Below, in pieces: positions 53,744 through 62,403 of a stretch of 64,000 nucleotides of DNA. How positions within the stretch are numbered: the first letter of the stretch is position 1; each line of letters begins with the position of its first letter. Position numbers and translations under genes: made by a program. This DNA is from an uncultured Campylobacter sp. (lineage in GTDB: Bacteria; Campylobacterota; Campylobacteria; Campylobacterales; Campylobacteraceae). The stretch lies in assembly GCF_937959485.1 (NCBI RefSeq), contig NZ_CALGPY010000004.1, positions 186,001 through 250,000 on the forward strand. Direction: 5' to 3'. The notes below the pieces were generated by a model, which was not told the DNA's origin, ran no database searches, and saw only the letters and a program-made list of their open reading frames with translations.

Positions 53744-55285
53744 ATGCAGAGACGCGACATACTGAAAATGGGTATGGTAGGAGCCGGTGCACTCGCACTT
53801 AGCGCGGTAAATGCACAAGCAAGCGCAGTGGACGCAAAGGACGTCAAATTTGACGAGGAGTGGGATGTAATCATCATCGGTAGCGGCTTTGCTGGACTTG
53901 CGGCGGGCTTAAAAGCAGCCGAGAAAGGCAACAAAGTCTTGATTCTAGAAAAGATGGGTCGTATCGGCGGAAACTCAGTCATCAACGGCGGCGGTATGAG
54001 CGTGCCGATGAATCCCGTGCAGGAAAAAACGGGCGTTAAAGACAGCAAAGAGCTATTTATGAACGACTGCCTAAAGGCGGGCCTTGGCATCAACCACCCT
54101 GAGCTTTTAAGCACCCTAGCCGATCGCGGCTTGGACGCGTTTAAATTCCTCGTCGATAGCGGCGTGCAATTTAAGATGGATCACTGCGCCCACTTCGGCG
54201 GACACAGCGTCGCGCGCTCGATGCTAACGACGAATGATAGCGGCTCTGGCTACATCCAGCCGATGCTTGAAAAATTTGAAGCGCTAAAAGATAAGGGCTG
54301 CGAGCTTCGCCGCCGCGCAAAATTTGACGATTTCGTAATGGACGGAGATCGCGTGGCGGGCGTCGTAATCCGCGAGGAGTATAAATTTGATCCGAATCTT
54401 TACAGCGACGATCTTGAAAACACGAGCGGCACAAAAAAGACGCTCAAAGCCAAAAAAGGCGTAGTACTCGCAGCGGGCGGATTTTGCCGCGATAAAATTT
54501 TCCGCAAGCTTCAAGACCCGCGTATTCCAGATGATGTCGATAGCACAAATCACGCGGGAGCTACCGCGGGCGTGCTACTAAAAGCCTTTGAAATCGGCGC
54601 ATATCCGGTGCAGGTCGATTGGATCCAGTTCGGTCCGTGGGCGAGCCCCGATGAGAAGGGCTTCGGCACCGCTCCGATTCTAACTCAGCAAGGCACCTTT
54701 AAATACGGTATCGCCGTGGATGTACGCAACGGCAAACGCTTTATGAACGAGCTTGCAGACCGCAAGACCCGCGCGGACGCGGAGTTTAAAATTTTACGCG
54801 AGGATCCCAAAGCCTATCCGATAACATTCGCCGATACCAAAATGGCGTTTAAAGATCTAAGCGAAGAGGTTATTTCTAAAGGCATGGCAAGCGGCAAGCT
54901 AGTGGGCGAATGCGCGAGCCTAGATGAGATCGCTAGTAAATACAGCGTGCCTGCAGATGCCTTAAAAGAGAGCGTCAAAAAATACAACGAAGGCGTTAAA
55001 GCTAAAAAAGACGAGTTCGGCAAACAAGAAAGCGCACTTAGCCAGATCAACGAAGCGGGACCTTTCTACGTCATCCGCCTCTCGCCGAAGCCTCACCACA
55101 CTATGGGCGGCCTAAAAATCAATACCAAAGCCGAGGTCTTATCATCTAAGACGAATAAACCGATCCCTGGGCTTTGGGCTGCGGGCGAGATCACCGGCGG
55201 TACGCACGGCGCGAGCAGACTCGGTACGGTTGCGATAACCGACTGCATAGTTTTCGGAATGATCGCTGGCGAGCAGATCGCCTAA
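53744..55285 (+). CDS. Tat-exported FAD-dependent fumarate/methacrylate-type reductase (FccA-like)
   Basis: A 513-residue flavoprotein. The N-terminal QRRDILKMGMVGAG is a twin-arginine signal. The FAD-binding fold follows: DVIIIGSGFAGLAAGLKAAE near residue 42, IGGNSVINGGGMS near 75, and the C-terminal HTMGGLKINTKAEVL and HGASRLG, as in flavocytochrome c and UrdA-type reductases. It has no heme motif itself, so heme groups come from the next two genes. In W. succinogenes the related fccABC operon gives periplasmic methacrylate reductase activity; substrate here is not shown. Confidence 0.88.
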   Translation: MQRRDILKMGMVGAGALALSAVNAQASAVDAKDVKFDEEWDVIIIGSGFAGLAAGLKAAEKGNKVLILEKMGRIGGNSVINGGGMSVPMNPVQEKTGVKDSKELFMNDCLKAGLGINHPELLSTLADRGLDAFKFLVDSGVQFKMDHCAHFGGHSVARSMLTTNDSGSGYIQPMLEKFEALKDKGCELRRRAKFDDFVMDGDRVAGVVIREEYKFDPNLYSDDLENTSGTKKTLKAKKGVVLAAGGFCRDKIFRKLQDPRIPDDVDSTNHAGATAGVLLKAFEIGAYPVQVDWIQFGPWASPDEKGFGTAPILTQQGTFKYGIAVDVRNGKRFMNELADRKTRADAEFKILREDPKAYPITFADTKMAFKDLSEEVISKGMASGKLVGECASLDEIASKYSVPADALKESVKKYNEGVKAKKDEFGKQESALSQINEAGPFYVIRLSPKPHHTMGGLKINTKAEVLSSKTNKPIPGLWAAGEITGGTHGASRLGTVAITDCIVFGMIAGEQIA

Positions 55286-55365
55286 TTTGGTCTGAGCGCA
55301 AGCTCTTTAAAGCCTTGCCGGTAGCGAAAGCGGGCCCGGTAAGGCACTTCTACAAAAGGTTGTAA

Positions 55366-55797
55366 ATGAAAAATTTCAGTTTTACGGCGCTGTTTCTGTG
55401 CTGTATCATCGCGACTTTGTTCGGCGCGCCGAGCGCTAATGACGCCAACGCCACGAACATAGTCGTTTCAGATGAGCTTCGGGCAAAATACAAAATCAAA
55501 CCTCATCACGAGCATTTGGCGTTTGACTGCGTTGATTGCCACGTAAATCAAGGAAGCGATCCGTCTAAATTTAAAAGTATCGGCGACAAGGGCTGTATCA
55601 GCTGCCACGGCGACAAAAAGCAGCTCGCTTTGAGGCTTAAATTTATGGATACGCTTAAGGCTAATCCGCATAACTCCGTCCACGACGGTCCTACGCTATA
55701 CTGCGACGAATGCCACAACGAGCACAAGGCATCTACGAATATGTGTACCGAATGCCACGAGCACGAAGTGCCGCAATGGATGGGGGTGACGCCATGA
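55366..55797 (+). CDS. Small periplasmic tetraheme cytochrome c (FccB-like)
   Basis: A 143-residue protein with a signal peptide (residues 1-20) and four CxxCH sites: CVDCH, CISCH, CDECH and CTECH. It is the right size for the electron carrier between the NapC-type protein and the flavoprotein. Extra His residues (HHEHLAF, NEHKA) can serve as axial ligands. It overlaps the next gene by four bases. Confidence 0.9.
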   Translation: MKNFSFTALFLCCIIATLFGAPSANDANATNIVVSDELRAKYKIKPHHEHLAFDCVDCHVNQGSDPSKFKSIGDKGCISCHGDKKQLALRLKFMDTLKANPHNSVHDGPTLYCDECHNEHKASTNMCTECHEHEVPQWMGVTP

Positions 55798-56465
55798 GAA
55801 TTTCTAAAAAATTACTAGCGCTTATCATCTTAATAAGCGGTATTATAGGGTTTTTCGTCGTCGTGCCGGTGCACTATGCGCTTGAGAAAACGAGCACCGA
55901 TAAATTCTGCGACGTCTGCCACGAGATGGATCCGATGGTGATCGCCTATCAAGAGGACGTCCACTCGGGCAAGGGCAAAACGGGTATCAAAGCTCAATGC
56001 GTCGATTGCCACCTACCGCACGACAATATCGTAAAATACGTCTATCAAAAGGCCAAAAACGGCGTGTTGGAGGGCTACTCGCACTTCTTTGACGAGCCTG
56101 AAAAATACGACTGGAGCGCAAGGCGCAAAAACCGCGAGCACTATGTGTTTGACAACGGCTGCACGAGCTGCCACGCCACCGTGATCGACAGCAAGATCAC
56201 CTCCGAGCAGGCGCAACGCATGCACGCGCACTACAAAAAGCTCCTAGGCACCGAGCGCGAGCTAAAATGCGCGAGCTGCCACGTAAGCGCGGGACACGGT
56301 ATCGGGCTTCGCAACTACCTAGAGTACTGGCGACCGACGTATAAAATTTACGAAAAGAAGATGATGCAGGAGAAGATCAAGGCGAAGAAGGAATTTTTCG
56401 GCGACGAGTATAAACCGAGCGCCGAAGAGCAGGCCTTTATGGACGCTTCTAGCGCGAAGAAATAA
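55794..56465 (+). CDS. NapC/NirT-family tetraheme quinol dehydrogenase (FccC-like)
   Basis: A 223-residue protein with one N-terminal membrane anchor (residues 7-30) and four heme sites: CDVCH, CVDCH, CTSCH and CASCH. This family oxidises menaquinol and passes electrons to periplasmic reductases. Start ATG 55794 overlaps the preceding stop; an upstream in-frame start would read through the tetraheme gene and is rejected. It completes the three-part electron path. Confidence 0.92.
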   Translation: MRISKKLLALIILISGIIGFFVVVPVHYALEKTSTDKFCDVCHEMDPMVIAYQEDVHSGKGKTGIKAQCVDCHLPHDNIVKYVYQKAKNGVLEGYSHFFDEPEKYDWSARRKNREHYVFDNGCTSCHATVIDSKITSEQAQRMHAHYKKLLGTERELKCASCHVSAGHGIGLRNYLEYWRPTYKIYEKKMMQEKIKAKKEFFGDEYKPSAEEQAFMDASSAKK

Positions 56466-56851
56466 CGCCGCTTGAAATCCTAGAATTTCTAAATTTCAAA
56501 ATTCCGCCGAGGTTTAGCTGAGACCTTGACGAAATTTTTGAAATTTTGGCGAGGTTTTTGTGAAGTTTTTATTAAATTTGATCGACTTTTAGATTTGAAA
56601 TTTCCTCGAATTCTCGATTTAAAATTTCATCTATCAGACTATATTAAACTAACTACTCACAACTTAAGTTTATACGCTTCTTACTCGCCAGCTCGTAAAC
56701 GAAAAGTATCGACAAAAAACCCTTACAATTGCATCTCTATGAGCCTTACTATAGTGCTAACTTGATTTCATACTCACGATACATTTATGAGAGCATAAGG
56801 CTAGCATAAATTATCGAGGGTATAATCGAATTAAAATTTTAGGAGGAAGCG
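56466..56851. other. 390-bp AT-rich intergenic region
   Basis: The first 170 bases are AAATTT-type words. The rest is unusually AT-rich and unlike other tracts in this window. One frame of 79 codons (56526-56765) is open but has no ribosome site or recognisable product. Confidence 0.5.
56821..56826 (+). promoter_or_regulatory. -10 box for the AT-rich orphan gene
   Basis: TATAAT 25 bases before the start codon at 56852, with AGGAGG at 56841-56846. No good -35 box was seen. The short leader suggests the gene is transcribed alone. Confidence 0.6.
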
Positions 56852-57343
56852 ATGGCGTTTGTTGCGGAATATATTTCTAAAGAGGACTTGAAGAAATATG
56901 ATATTGTAAATATTATAAATACATGCTGCCGCAAATATAATGAAGAAGAATATTCGGATTATTTAATTGATCAACTCTACTGGGTGATTGATAGGCAAAG
57001 AGACATTTGGCTAATATCCGTCGTTAATTTGCATTTGCCAGATCATAGAGATGGATGGAGCGGGGAACGGATCTGGGTTTTACACTATGATGATCAAGAT
57101 ATTGAGCTTGATTTAAGAGATATAAATAATAAAAATACTAGCACGAAAATTACGGACAACCCTTTTAAAATCTTATATGAATTAAAGTCTATAAAAACCC
57201 ATACTTATGGTATATCAAGGGATGAAATAGTTAAAATTTTAAAAGACGCATTAGAAGAGTATAGAGGCGGTGCAAGTTTAAATAAATTTGTCCCGAAAGA
57301 AAATATTCAAGTAACTTTCGTATCAAAAGATTTAAAACGCTAG
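56852..57343 (+). CDS. AT-rich orphan hypothetical protein
   Basis: A 163-residue acidic soluble protein with an unusually strong AGGAGG ribosome site. Codon use (AAA, ATA, GAT, TTA) and low GC set it apart from neighbours, suggesting recent arrival. It contains WSGERIWVLHYDDQDIELDLRD near residue 70, an immunity-protein-like patterned acidic segment, but no family can be named. It lies alone between the cytochrome operon and the porin. Confidence 0.72.
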   Translation: MAFVAEYISKEDLKKYDIVNIINTCCRKYNEEEYSDYLIDQLYWVIDRQRDIWLISVVNLHLPDHRDGWSGERIWVLHYDDQDIELDLRDINNKNTSTKITDNPFKILYELKSIKTHTYGISRDEIVKILKDALEEYRGGASLNKFVPKENIQVTFVSKDLKR

Positions 57344-57702
57344 AAAGGTATATTTCTTGTAATTGTAAGGAAATCTCTAAAATTTTTATAAATTTAAAAT
57401 TCCTATAAAGCGCGCAGAACAAAATCCTCGTCAAAATTTCAACGCCCAAGCTTTAATTAAATTTCGGTATGTCAAAGCTCTGCGGCAAAATTTTAGATAA
57501 ATTTCACCTCCGTTTCATTTAAAATTCAAGAGCATGTTTAAATTTAAGGAGTTTGGATGAAACATTTATCAAGCGCGAGCTCGCTTGATGATACGGATGA
57601 GAAAGAATAAATTTTTAGGGTTTAAACGCTCTTTTTTGCGTCATATACGAGGCAAAATAATGCAAATGAGAAAGAGCGGAAAATTCTCCGCTCTTTAAAA
57701 TT
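57344..57702. other. 360-bp intergenic region between orphan gene and porin
   Basis: Contains a possible 17-codon leader-type frame at 57557-57610 with AAGGAG six bases before its ATG. An inverted repeat, TCAAGCG-N6-CGCTTGA (57569-57588), lies inside that frame. The porin terminator lies at the right end. Nothing else is seen. Confidence 0.4.
57671..57696 (-). terminator. Rho-independent terminator of the porin gene
   Basis: AAAGAGCGGA-N6-TCCGCTCTTT is a perfect 10-bp stem just after the porin stop codon; the stem ends in TTT on the minus strand and is followed by a T-rich tail. It may work in both directions. Confidence 0.75.
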
Positions 57703-59094
57703 TTAGTTGCCGCTTAGATCAAATTTATACGCAGCCTGCAACCATATCTCGTTCTCGTCGAACTTTCTATTTACGCCGCTAGCGTAGTGGTCGCTTCTCT
57801 CAAGCGCAGTGTAAGTTACACCCAAGCTTAGCCCCTTAACAGCCTTAGGAGCGTAGTTTGCCGTTACCGCCCAGCCCTCTACGTCCATGCTGGTGCCGAC
57901 CTTTTGGCCCGCAGCCCCGCTAGCATTGATATTATTCGTGCCGCCTACTCTGTCTTGATCGCCTTTTACGTAGTGTAGCGCGGTTTTGAAGCCGTCCAGA
58001 CCGATAGCACCGAAGTTGTAATCAAGCACGACCTTATGCGTATCCATACCCGCGTATCCCGTGAATACGAACGGACCTCTAATAGGCAGAGCGGTGTATG
58101 ATCCCGGGCCGTTGCCTACGCCCAAAATAACGGCATCATCGTCGCTAACGGTCGTATAGGCATACGATAGACCGAATCCGAAAAACTCGCTAACCGAGAC
58201 TCTTGCGCCGAACATATCGCCGTCAAGCCTTCTTGGCTCCAGCCCTCCGTCTACGCGCGAGCCTTTGTAGTTAAGATCAAATCCCAGCTTTAAAACCTCG
58301 CCTACCGGTACTTTTACATTCGCCTCGGCAAGATACAGGCTAATGTCGCCGTCTTTTAATGCGTTAGCGGGTTTTACGTCCGTTACCGCTGCGTAAGCGC
58401 CAGTTAAAGTAGTATAAGGCAAGGATTTATTTTGAACGTATGCGGAGAAGATATTTTCAAATTTTACGGCGACCGGACCGGTCATATTACCCAGAATCAC
58501 CCTATCTTTAAATAAAGGAGCCTTTCCTTCGCCTGCTGGAGCGCCCATAGCGGTTTTGCTCCTGCCTTGGAATTTATAAAACCATCCGCCCCACAATGTA
58601 GTATCGGGGATATCTTTATTAGATATCGCTACGCCCTCGAAAGCCTCTTTAAACGCCCTCGTATAGTTGCCAGCAACGAGCGGAGTAACGACATATTGTC
58701 TACCCACCTTTATATCGGTATTTCCTATGCCGTATCCTAGGTATAATTCCGATAATACCGCACCTTTAGTATACCACTCCTTATCGTAGGCGATCTTATT
58801 GCTTGAGCCTACATGATACGGCATCAACCAGCCCTGTCCGGTAAGCCCTATTCTAAAGCCGTAAAGAGGATCGGTAACGTATCCGAGCTCAAGACCCACG
58901 CCGAATGCCTCGTAGTCGTTATCGCCCGTAGCGGCCTCGCCTCTATTATCTACGGTTTTATTGGCGTAAGTGGTCTTTACCGTTCCGCCAAGCTTACCGT
59001 TAGCGATCGCCTCGGCTACGCTATCCGCCGCGCTTAACGAGGACACCGCACATGCGAAAACCGCCGCAGCTAAACTTAGTTTGATGAGTTTCAT
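57703..59094 (-). CDS. OprD-like outer membrane porin
   Basis: The 463-residue protein has a signal peptide (MKLIKLSLAAAVFACAVSSLSAA) and alternating hydrophobic/polar strands typical of a beta-barrel; it ends in AAYKFDLSGN. Segments LGGTVKTTYAN, DIKVGRQYVVTPL and FEGVAISNKDIPDTTLWGG are typical of epsilonproteobacterial OprD-type porins. Substrate is unknown. It is monocistronic, with its own promoter and terminator, which suits high expression. Confidence 0.85.
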   Translation of the reverse strand: MKLIKLSLAAAVFACAVSSLSAADSVAEAIANGKLGGTVKTTYANKTVDNRGEAATGDNDYEAFGVGLELGYVTDPLYGFRIGLTGQGWLMPYHVGSSNKIAYDKEWYTKGAVLSELYLGYGIGNTDIKVGRQYVVTPLVAGNYTRAFKEAFEGVAISNKDIPDTTLWGGWFYKFQGRSKTAMGAPAGEGKAPLFKDRVILGNMTGPVAVKFENIFSAYVQNKSLPYTTLTGAYAAVTDVKPANALKDGDISLYLAEANVKVPVGEVLKLGFDLNYKGSRVDGGLEPRRLDGDMFGARVSVSEFFGFGLSYAYTTVSDDDAVILGVGNGPGSYTALPIRGPFVFTGYAGMDTHKVVLDYNFGAIGLDGFKTALHYVKGDQDRVGGTNNINASGAAGQKVGTSMDVEGWAVTANYAPKAVKGLSLGVTYTALERSDHYASGVNRKFDENEIWLQAAYKFDLSGN

Positions 59095-59138
59095 TCGAAA
59101 TCCCCTTTCATAAAGATTTACAAATATTTATAAAATGA

Positions 59139-59144
59139 ATTATA
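59139..59144 (-). promoter_or_regulatory. Extended -10 box of the porin gene
   Basis: On the minus strand, TGATATAAT lies about 45 bases before the ATG, followed by the ribosome site AAAGGGG near 59102-59108. The long A/T leader is typical of strong porin promoters. Confidence 0.6.
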
Positions 59145-59461
59145 TCAAACAATCTCGCTGTTTGCGATAAAAAAAGGGGAAATTTAAAATAAAATTACGC
59201 AACTTCGTAAAGATTAAATTAATGAATAGTGAAATTTATCGCCCGATTTATGATTTTATGATTTGACGAATATTTTCGGCTTGCGCCCCGACCTCGACTC
59301 GCGGATAAAAGCGATCAAAATTTCAAAATTTTCAAAACGCCAAACCGAGCCGCCGGATAGAATTTTACCGAAATCAAAGGGTGAAATTTCGCCGCTTTTA
59401 AATTTTAAAATTTAAAAAGCTCGTGAAGTTTGCCTGCAGAAATTTCTCTTTAAATTTAAAA

Positions 59462-59489
59462 CGCGGCTACATAGATATATGCAGCCGCG
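59462..59489 (-). terminator. Probable terminator of htpG
   Basis: CGCGGCT at 59462-59468 pairs with AGCCGCG at 59483-59489, with an inner CATA/TATG pair; on the minus strand TTTTAAATTT follows. It lies about 42 bases beyond the htpG stop. Confidence 0.7.
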
Positions 59490-59530
59490 CGGAATTTGGG
59501 TAGCGGATCGAAGCTCTAAATTTAGATAAT

Positions 59531-61372
59531 TTACAGAGCCTTTGCGATCAGCTCGTTTACGTTTTTAATAAACCCGCTCGGATTTTCAAGCTCCTGCCCC
59601 TCGCTAAGGCGCGCCAGATCGTAGATTATTTCAGACACTTGCGGCAGCATCAGCTTATCGGCCTGCAGCTTTTTGATGATCTCGTGATCTGCATTGATCT
59701 CCAAAATCGGCTTTATTGGCGGTAGATTGCGGCCTCCCATCTGCTTAAGCAGCTGCTGCGTCGCAAAATCGGGATCGTTCTCGTCAAAAACAAGGCAGGA
59801 AAGCGAGCCGCTTAGACGCGATGAAATTTTAACGTCCTTGACGCGTTCGCCTAAAATTTCTTTGATCTTCGCGGCGATCTCTTTGGCTTGCGGCGTCGCG
59901 GCATCGTCGCTCGCAGCTTCTTGCTTGATCGAAGTTGCGTTTTTAACCGGCGTCTTATCAAACTCAAAAACGCCCGGCATCACGATCGTATCGATCTCAT
60001 CGTCGCAGAGCAACACCTCCGTTCCTTCGGCGTTAAATTTCTCGATCAGAGGCGAGCTTTTAAGCATCGCAGCGCTGTTTCCCGCGATACAATAGATCTC
60101 TTTTTGCTCCGCGCCCATTTTTTCCTTATACTCGCTAAGCGTGATGAGGCCGTCTCGCAGATTTGATTTGAAAAGACAAAGCTTTAAAATTTCCTCTTTG
60201 TTTGCGCCGAAGCCGTAAAGCCCCTCTTTCAAAACCTTGCCGAATAATTCGTAAAATTTTATGTATTTTTCGCGATCGTTCTGCAAAAGCTTTTCTAGCT
60301 CGGATAGAATTTTTTTGACGCTCTGTTCGCGAACGTAGGCTAGAATTCGATTTTCTTGTAAAATTTCGCGGCTTACGTTTAACGGCAGATCCTCGACGTC
60401 CATTATGCCGCGCACGAAGCGCAGATAGCTAGGCAGCAGCTCTTTGGCGTCGTCGGTGATGAAAACGCGCTTGACGTAGAGCTTCACGCCGCTTTGATAA
60501 TCGACGCGGTATAGATCGAAAGGCTCGCTGCTCGGCACGTAAAAAAGCGTCGTGTATTCGTGCGTGCCCTCGGCCTTGGTGTGGATGTAAAACAGTGGAT
60601 CGCCGCTGTCGTGGCTGATCTGCTTGTAAAATTCATTGTAATCGCTCGGCTTTAGGCTGCTTTTTGGTAGCTGCCAAAGCGCGCTCGCGCGGTTGATCTG
60701 GACGTTTTTAACCTCGCTATGTCCCTGCTCGCCCTCTTTTTGCGCAGGAACGTATTCTTCCTTATCCATAAAGATCGGATAGGGGATGTGGTTTGAGTAT
60801 TTTTTGATGATGCCTTCCAGCCTATATTCGTCCAAAAACTCCTCATCTTTCATATGCAGGATTATCGTCGTGCCAAAGCTCTCTTTCTGCGCCTTTTCGA
60901 CTATGTAGTTGCTCGCGTCGCTGCTCCATTTATAGCCGTCCTGCGAGAGCGGCTTGCGGCTGATCACCTCGATACGATCCGCTACCATAAACGCCGAATA
61001 AAACCCGACGCCGAACTGCCCGATGAGGTTGCTATCTTTCGCCGCATCGCCGCTAAGGCTCGCCATAAAGCCCTTCGTGCCGCTGCGCGCAATAGTGCCT
61101 AGATTGCTCTCGAGCTCGGCCTCGTCCATGCCGATGCCGTTGTCGCCAATGCTTAGCGTTTTGGCCTCTTTGTCGATCTTTATATCGATGCGCGGCACAT
61201 ACGAAAGCGCCTTATATTCGTCGTTCGTAAGGCTTAGGTAGTTTAATTTATCCAGCGCGTCGCTCGCGTTTGAGATCAGCTCGCGCAGAAAAATCTCCTT
61301 GTTTGAATAAAGCGAATGGATCATCAAATTTAGCAGATCATTCACTTCGGTCTTAAATTTTTTCTTTGCCAT
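59531..61372 (-). CDS. htpG: Chaperone protein HtpG (Hsp90)
   Basis: A 613-residue bacterial Hsp90. The N-terminal ATPase (GHKL) domain has NKEIFLRELISNASDALDKL with the catalytic Glu, DNGIGMDEAEL, and GQFGVGFYSAFMVAD. Middle-domain VYVKRVFI-like sequence (LYVKRVFITDDAKELLP) and the client-related Arg in PLNVSREILQ are present. It has normal length. The minus-strand upstream region holds a perfect sigma-70 promoter and two putative heat-shock operators. Confidence 0.97.
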   Translation of the reverse strand: MAKKKFKTEVNDLLNLMIHSLYSNKEIFLRELISNASDALDKLNYLSLTNDEYKALSYVPRIDIKIDKEAKTLSIGDNGIGMDEAELESNLGTIARSGTKGFMASLSGDAAKDSNLIGQFGVGFYSAFMVADRIEVISRKPLSQDGYKWSSDASNYIVEKAQKESFGTTIILHMKDEEFLDEYRLEGIIKKYSNHIPYPIFMDKEEYVPAQKEGEQGHSEVKNVQINRASALWQLPKSSLKPSDYNEFYKQISHDSGDPLFYIHTKAEGTHEYTTLFYVPSSEPFDLYRVDYQSGVKLYVKRVFITDDAKELLPSYLRFVRGIMDVEDLPLNVSREILQENRILAYVREQSVKKILSELEKLLQNDREKYIKFYELFGKVLKEGLYGFGANKEEILKLCLFKSNLRDGLITLSEYKEKMGAEQKEIYCIAGNSAAMLKSSPLIEKFNAEGTEVLLCDDEIDTIVMPGVFEFDKTPVKNATSIKQEAASDDAATPQAKEIAAKIKEILGERVKDVKISSRLSGSLSCLVFDENDPDFATQQLLKQMGGRNLPPIKPILEINADHEIIKKLQADKLMLPQVSEIIYDLARLSEGQELENPSGFIKNVNELIAKAL

Positions 61373-61394
61373 TATGCGGTCCTTTTTGAAAATT

Positions 61395-61421
61395 TTGGCA
61401 GATTATATCATGGAGTGCTAA
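61395..61421. promoter_or_regulatory. Degenerate CIRCE-like element overlapping the htpG promoter
   Basis: The CIRCE consensus is TTAGCACTC-N9-GAGTGCTAA. Here GAGTGCTAA (61413-61421, plus strand) is perfect, and the partner half at 61395-61403, at the right N9 distance, matches 5 of 9. It overlies the promoter spacer, where HrcA would block RNA polymerase. Confidence 0.55.
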
Positions 61422-61430
61422 TCTTGTCAA
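61402..61430 (-). promoter_or_regulatory. Consensus sigma-70 promoter of htpG
   Basis: On the minus strand, TTGACA (61430-61425), a 17-base spacer, and TATAAT (61407-61402): both boxes match consensus exactly. The leader to the ATG is about 22 bases with AAGGA as ribosome site. Such a strong promoter without regulation would be costly, which supports repression by the adjacent operators. Confidence 0.85.
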
Positions 61431-61446
61431 GAGTAGAATAAATAAA

Positions 61447-61467
61447 CTTGATATGAATACTATCAAG
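61447..61467. promoter_or_regulatory. HAIR-like element (HspR operator candidate) upstream of htpG
   Basis: CTTGATA-N7-TATCAAG is a perfect inverted repeat with the N7 spacing of the HAIR consensus CTTGAGT-N7-ACTCAAG; five of seven bases match in each half. One more matching pair (AA/TT) extends each arm. It lies 17 bases upstream of the htpG -35 box and just before the next gene. Confidence 0.65.
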
Positions 61468-61469
61468 TT

Positions 61470-62168
61470 TTGGAAATTTATGCACGTCCAAAGTGTATAA
61501 AATCTAAACCCGACTGCGGATTATACAGCGAGAACCGACCGATCATCATCGTATGTATAATCGCGGTTTTTATAGCGATAAAAGCGCCTTTTCGCACAGA
61601 AATTTTGAACGAAACCCAAATTCCTATCAATCAAGCAAACGAAGACGCAAATAAAAATCCTAAAGAAATTTCTATTCGCACCAAAGACGGCACTTTAAAA
61701 ATGAAAAATCCCGTAAGATTTCGCGAAGATTGCGACGGCGGGGATGGCGATGCCTGTGCCGTACTTTCGAGCCTATTGCTACTAAATGGCGAAATTTCGC
61801 AAGAAGGCGCCAAAGATCTACTTAAAAAAGGCTGCTACGAGCTTAACGGCGGCGAAAGCTGCACGAGACTCGCAGGCTACGAGGATAGAGATTCACAAGA
61901 GGGCAGAAAATTGTACAAAAAAGCATGCAAGCTCGGTAACGGCGAAGGCTGCTTCATGTTCGGTTACGTCGCGTATTTTGATGATGACGACAAAGAAACG
62001 GGTACGCGATACTTTGAGCGATCGTGTGAGTTGCGATTTGCGGAGGCATGCTATTTTCTAGTAGGAATTTATTCAAATGATCCGGCAAAATCGCAAAGAT
62101 ATCAGGCTCTGTTTGAAAAATATCAACAAGAAAACGACGATGCGATAATCAGCTTTAGGCGCAGATAA
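61470..62168 (+). CDS. Sel1-repeat, Hcp-like Cys-rich protein
   Basis: The frame of 232 codons has an N-terminal hydrophobic segment (PIIIVCIIAVFIAIKAP, residues about 25-41) and Sel1-like repeats with paired Cys: CDGGDGDAC, CYELNGGESC, CKLGNGEGC and CELRFAEAC, each about 35 residues apart, as in Helicobacter cysteine-rich proteins. It is likely anchored in the inner membrane with the repeats in the periplasm. The start is uncertain: the TTG at 61470 has no ribosome site, and no other ATG lies before the membrane segment. A short frameshift upstream is possible. Confidence 0.75.
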   Translation: MEIYARPKCIKSKPDCGLYSENRPIIIVCIIAVFIAIKAPFRTEILNETQIPINQANEDANKNPKEISIRTKDGTLKMKNPVRFREDCDGGDGDACAVLSSLLLLNGEISQEGAKDLLKKGCYELNGGESCTRLAGYEDRDSQEGRKLYKKACKLGNGEGCFMFGYVAYFDDDDKETGTRYFERSCELRFAEACYFLVGIYSNDPAKSQRYQALFEKYQQENDDAIISFRRR

Positions 62169-62403
62169 TTTTGCGGCTCAATGCACTTTTGCGCATTGCG
62201 CTTGCGGGTTTAAATTTGCGCAAATCAAAAAGCGTCCTTCGCCTGCAAGCATGTAAATTTCAAATTTTTACTCAAACCCAAGCGTCGCGTCAAATTTACA
62301 CAAACGCAAAAGTCAAATTTAATCGGTTTATAAATTTAAAGCCTCGTGCAGAGGTCGTCTCAAATTTGCACACAAAGTACGGGCATAAAAAAACGGAGGT
62401 GCC

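Larger units (their letters stand above)
59095..59530. other. 440-bp intergenic region between porin and htpG
   Basis: Holds the porin promoter on the left and the htpG terminator on the right. The middle (59240-59460) is AAAATTTCAAAATTT-type sequence without a gene. Confidence 0.5.

Noticed and set aside
56526..56765. 79-codon frame in the AT-rich island
   Set aside because: No ribosome site, repeated DLKF words, no recognisable product.
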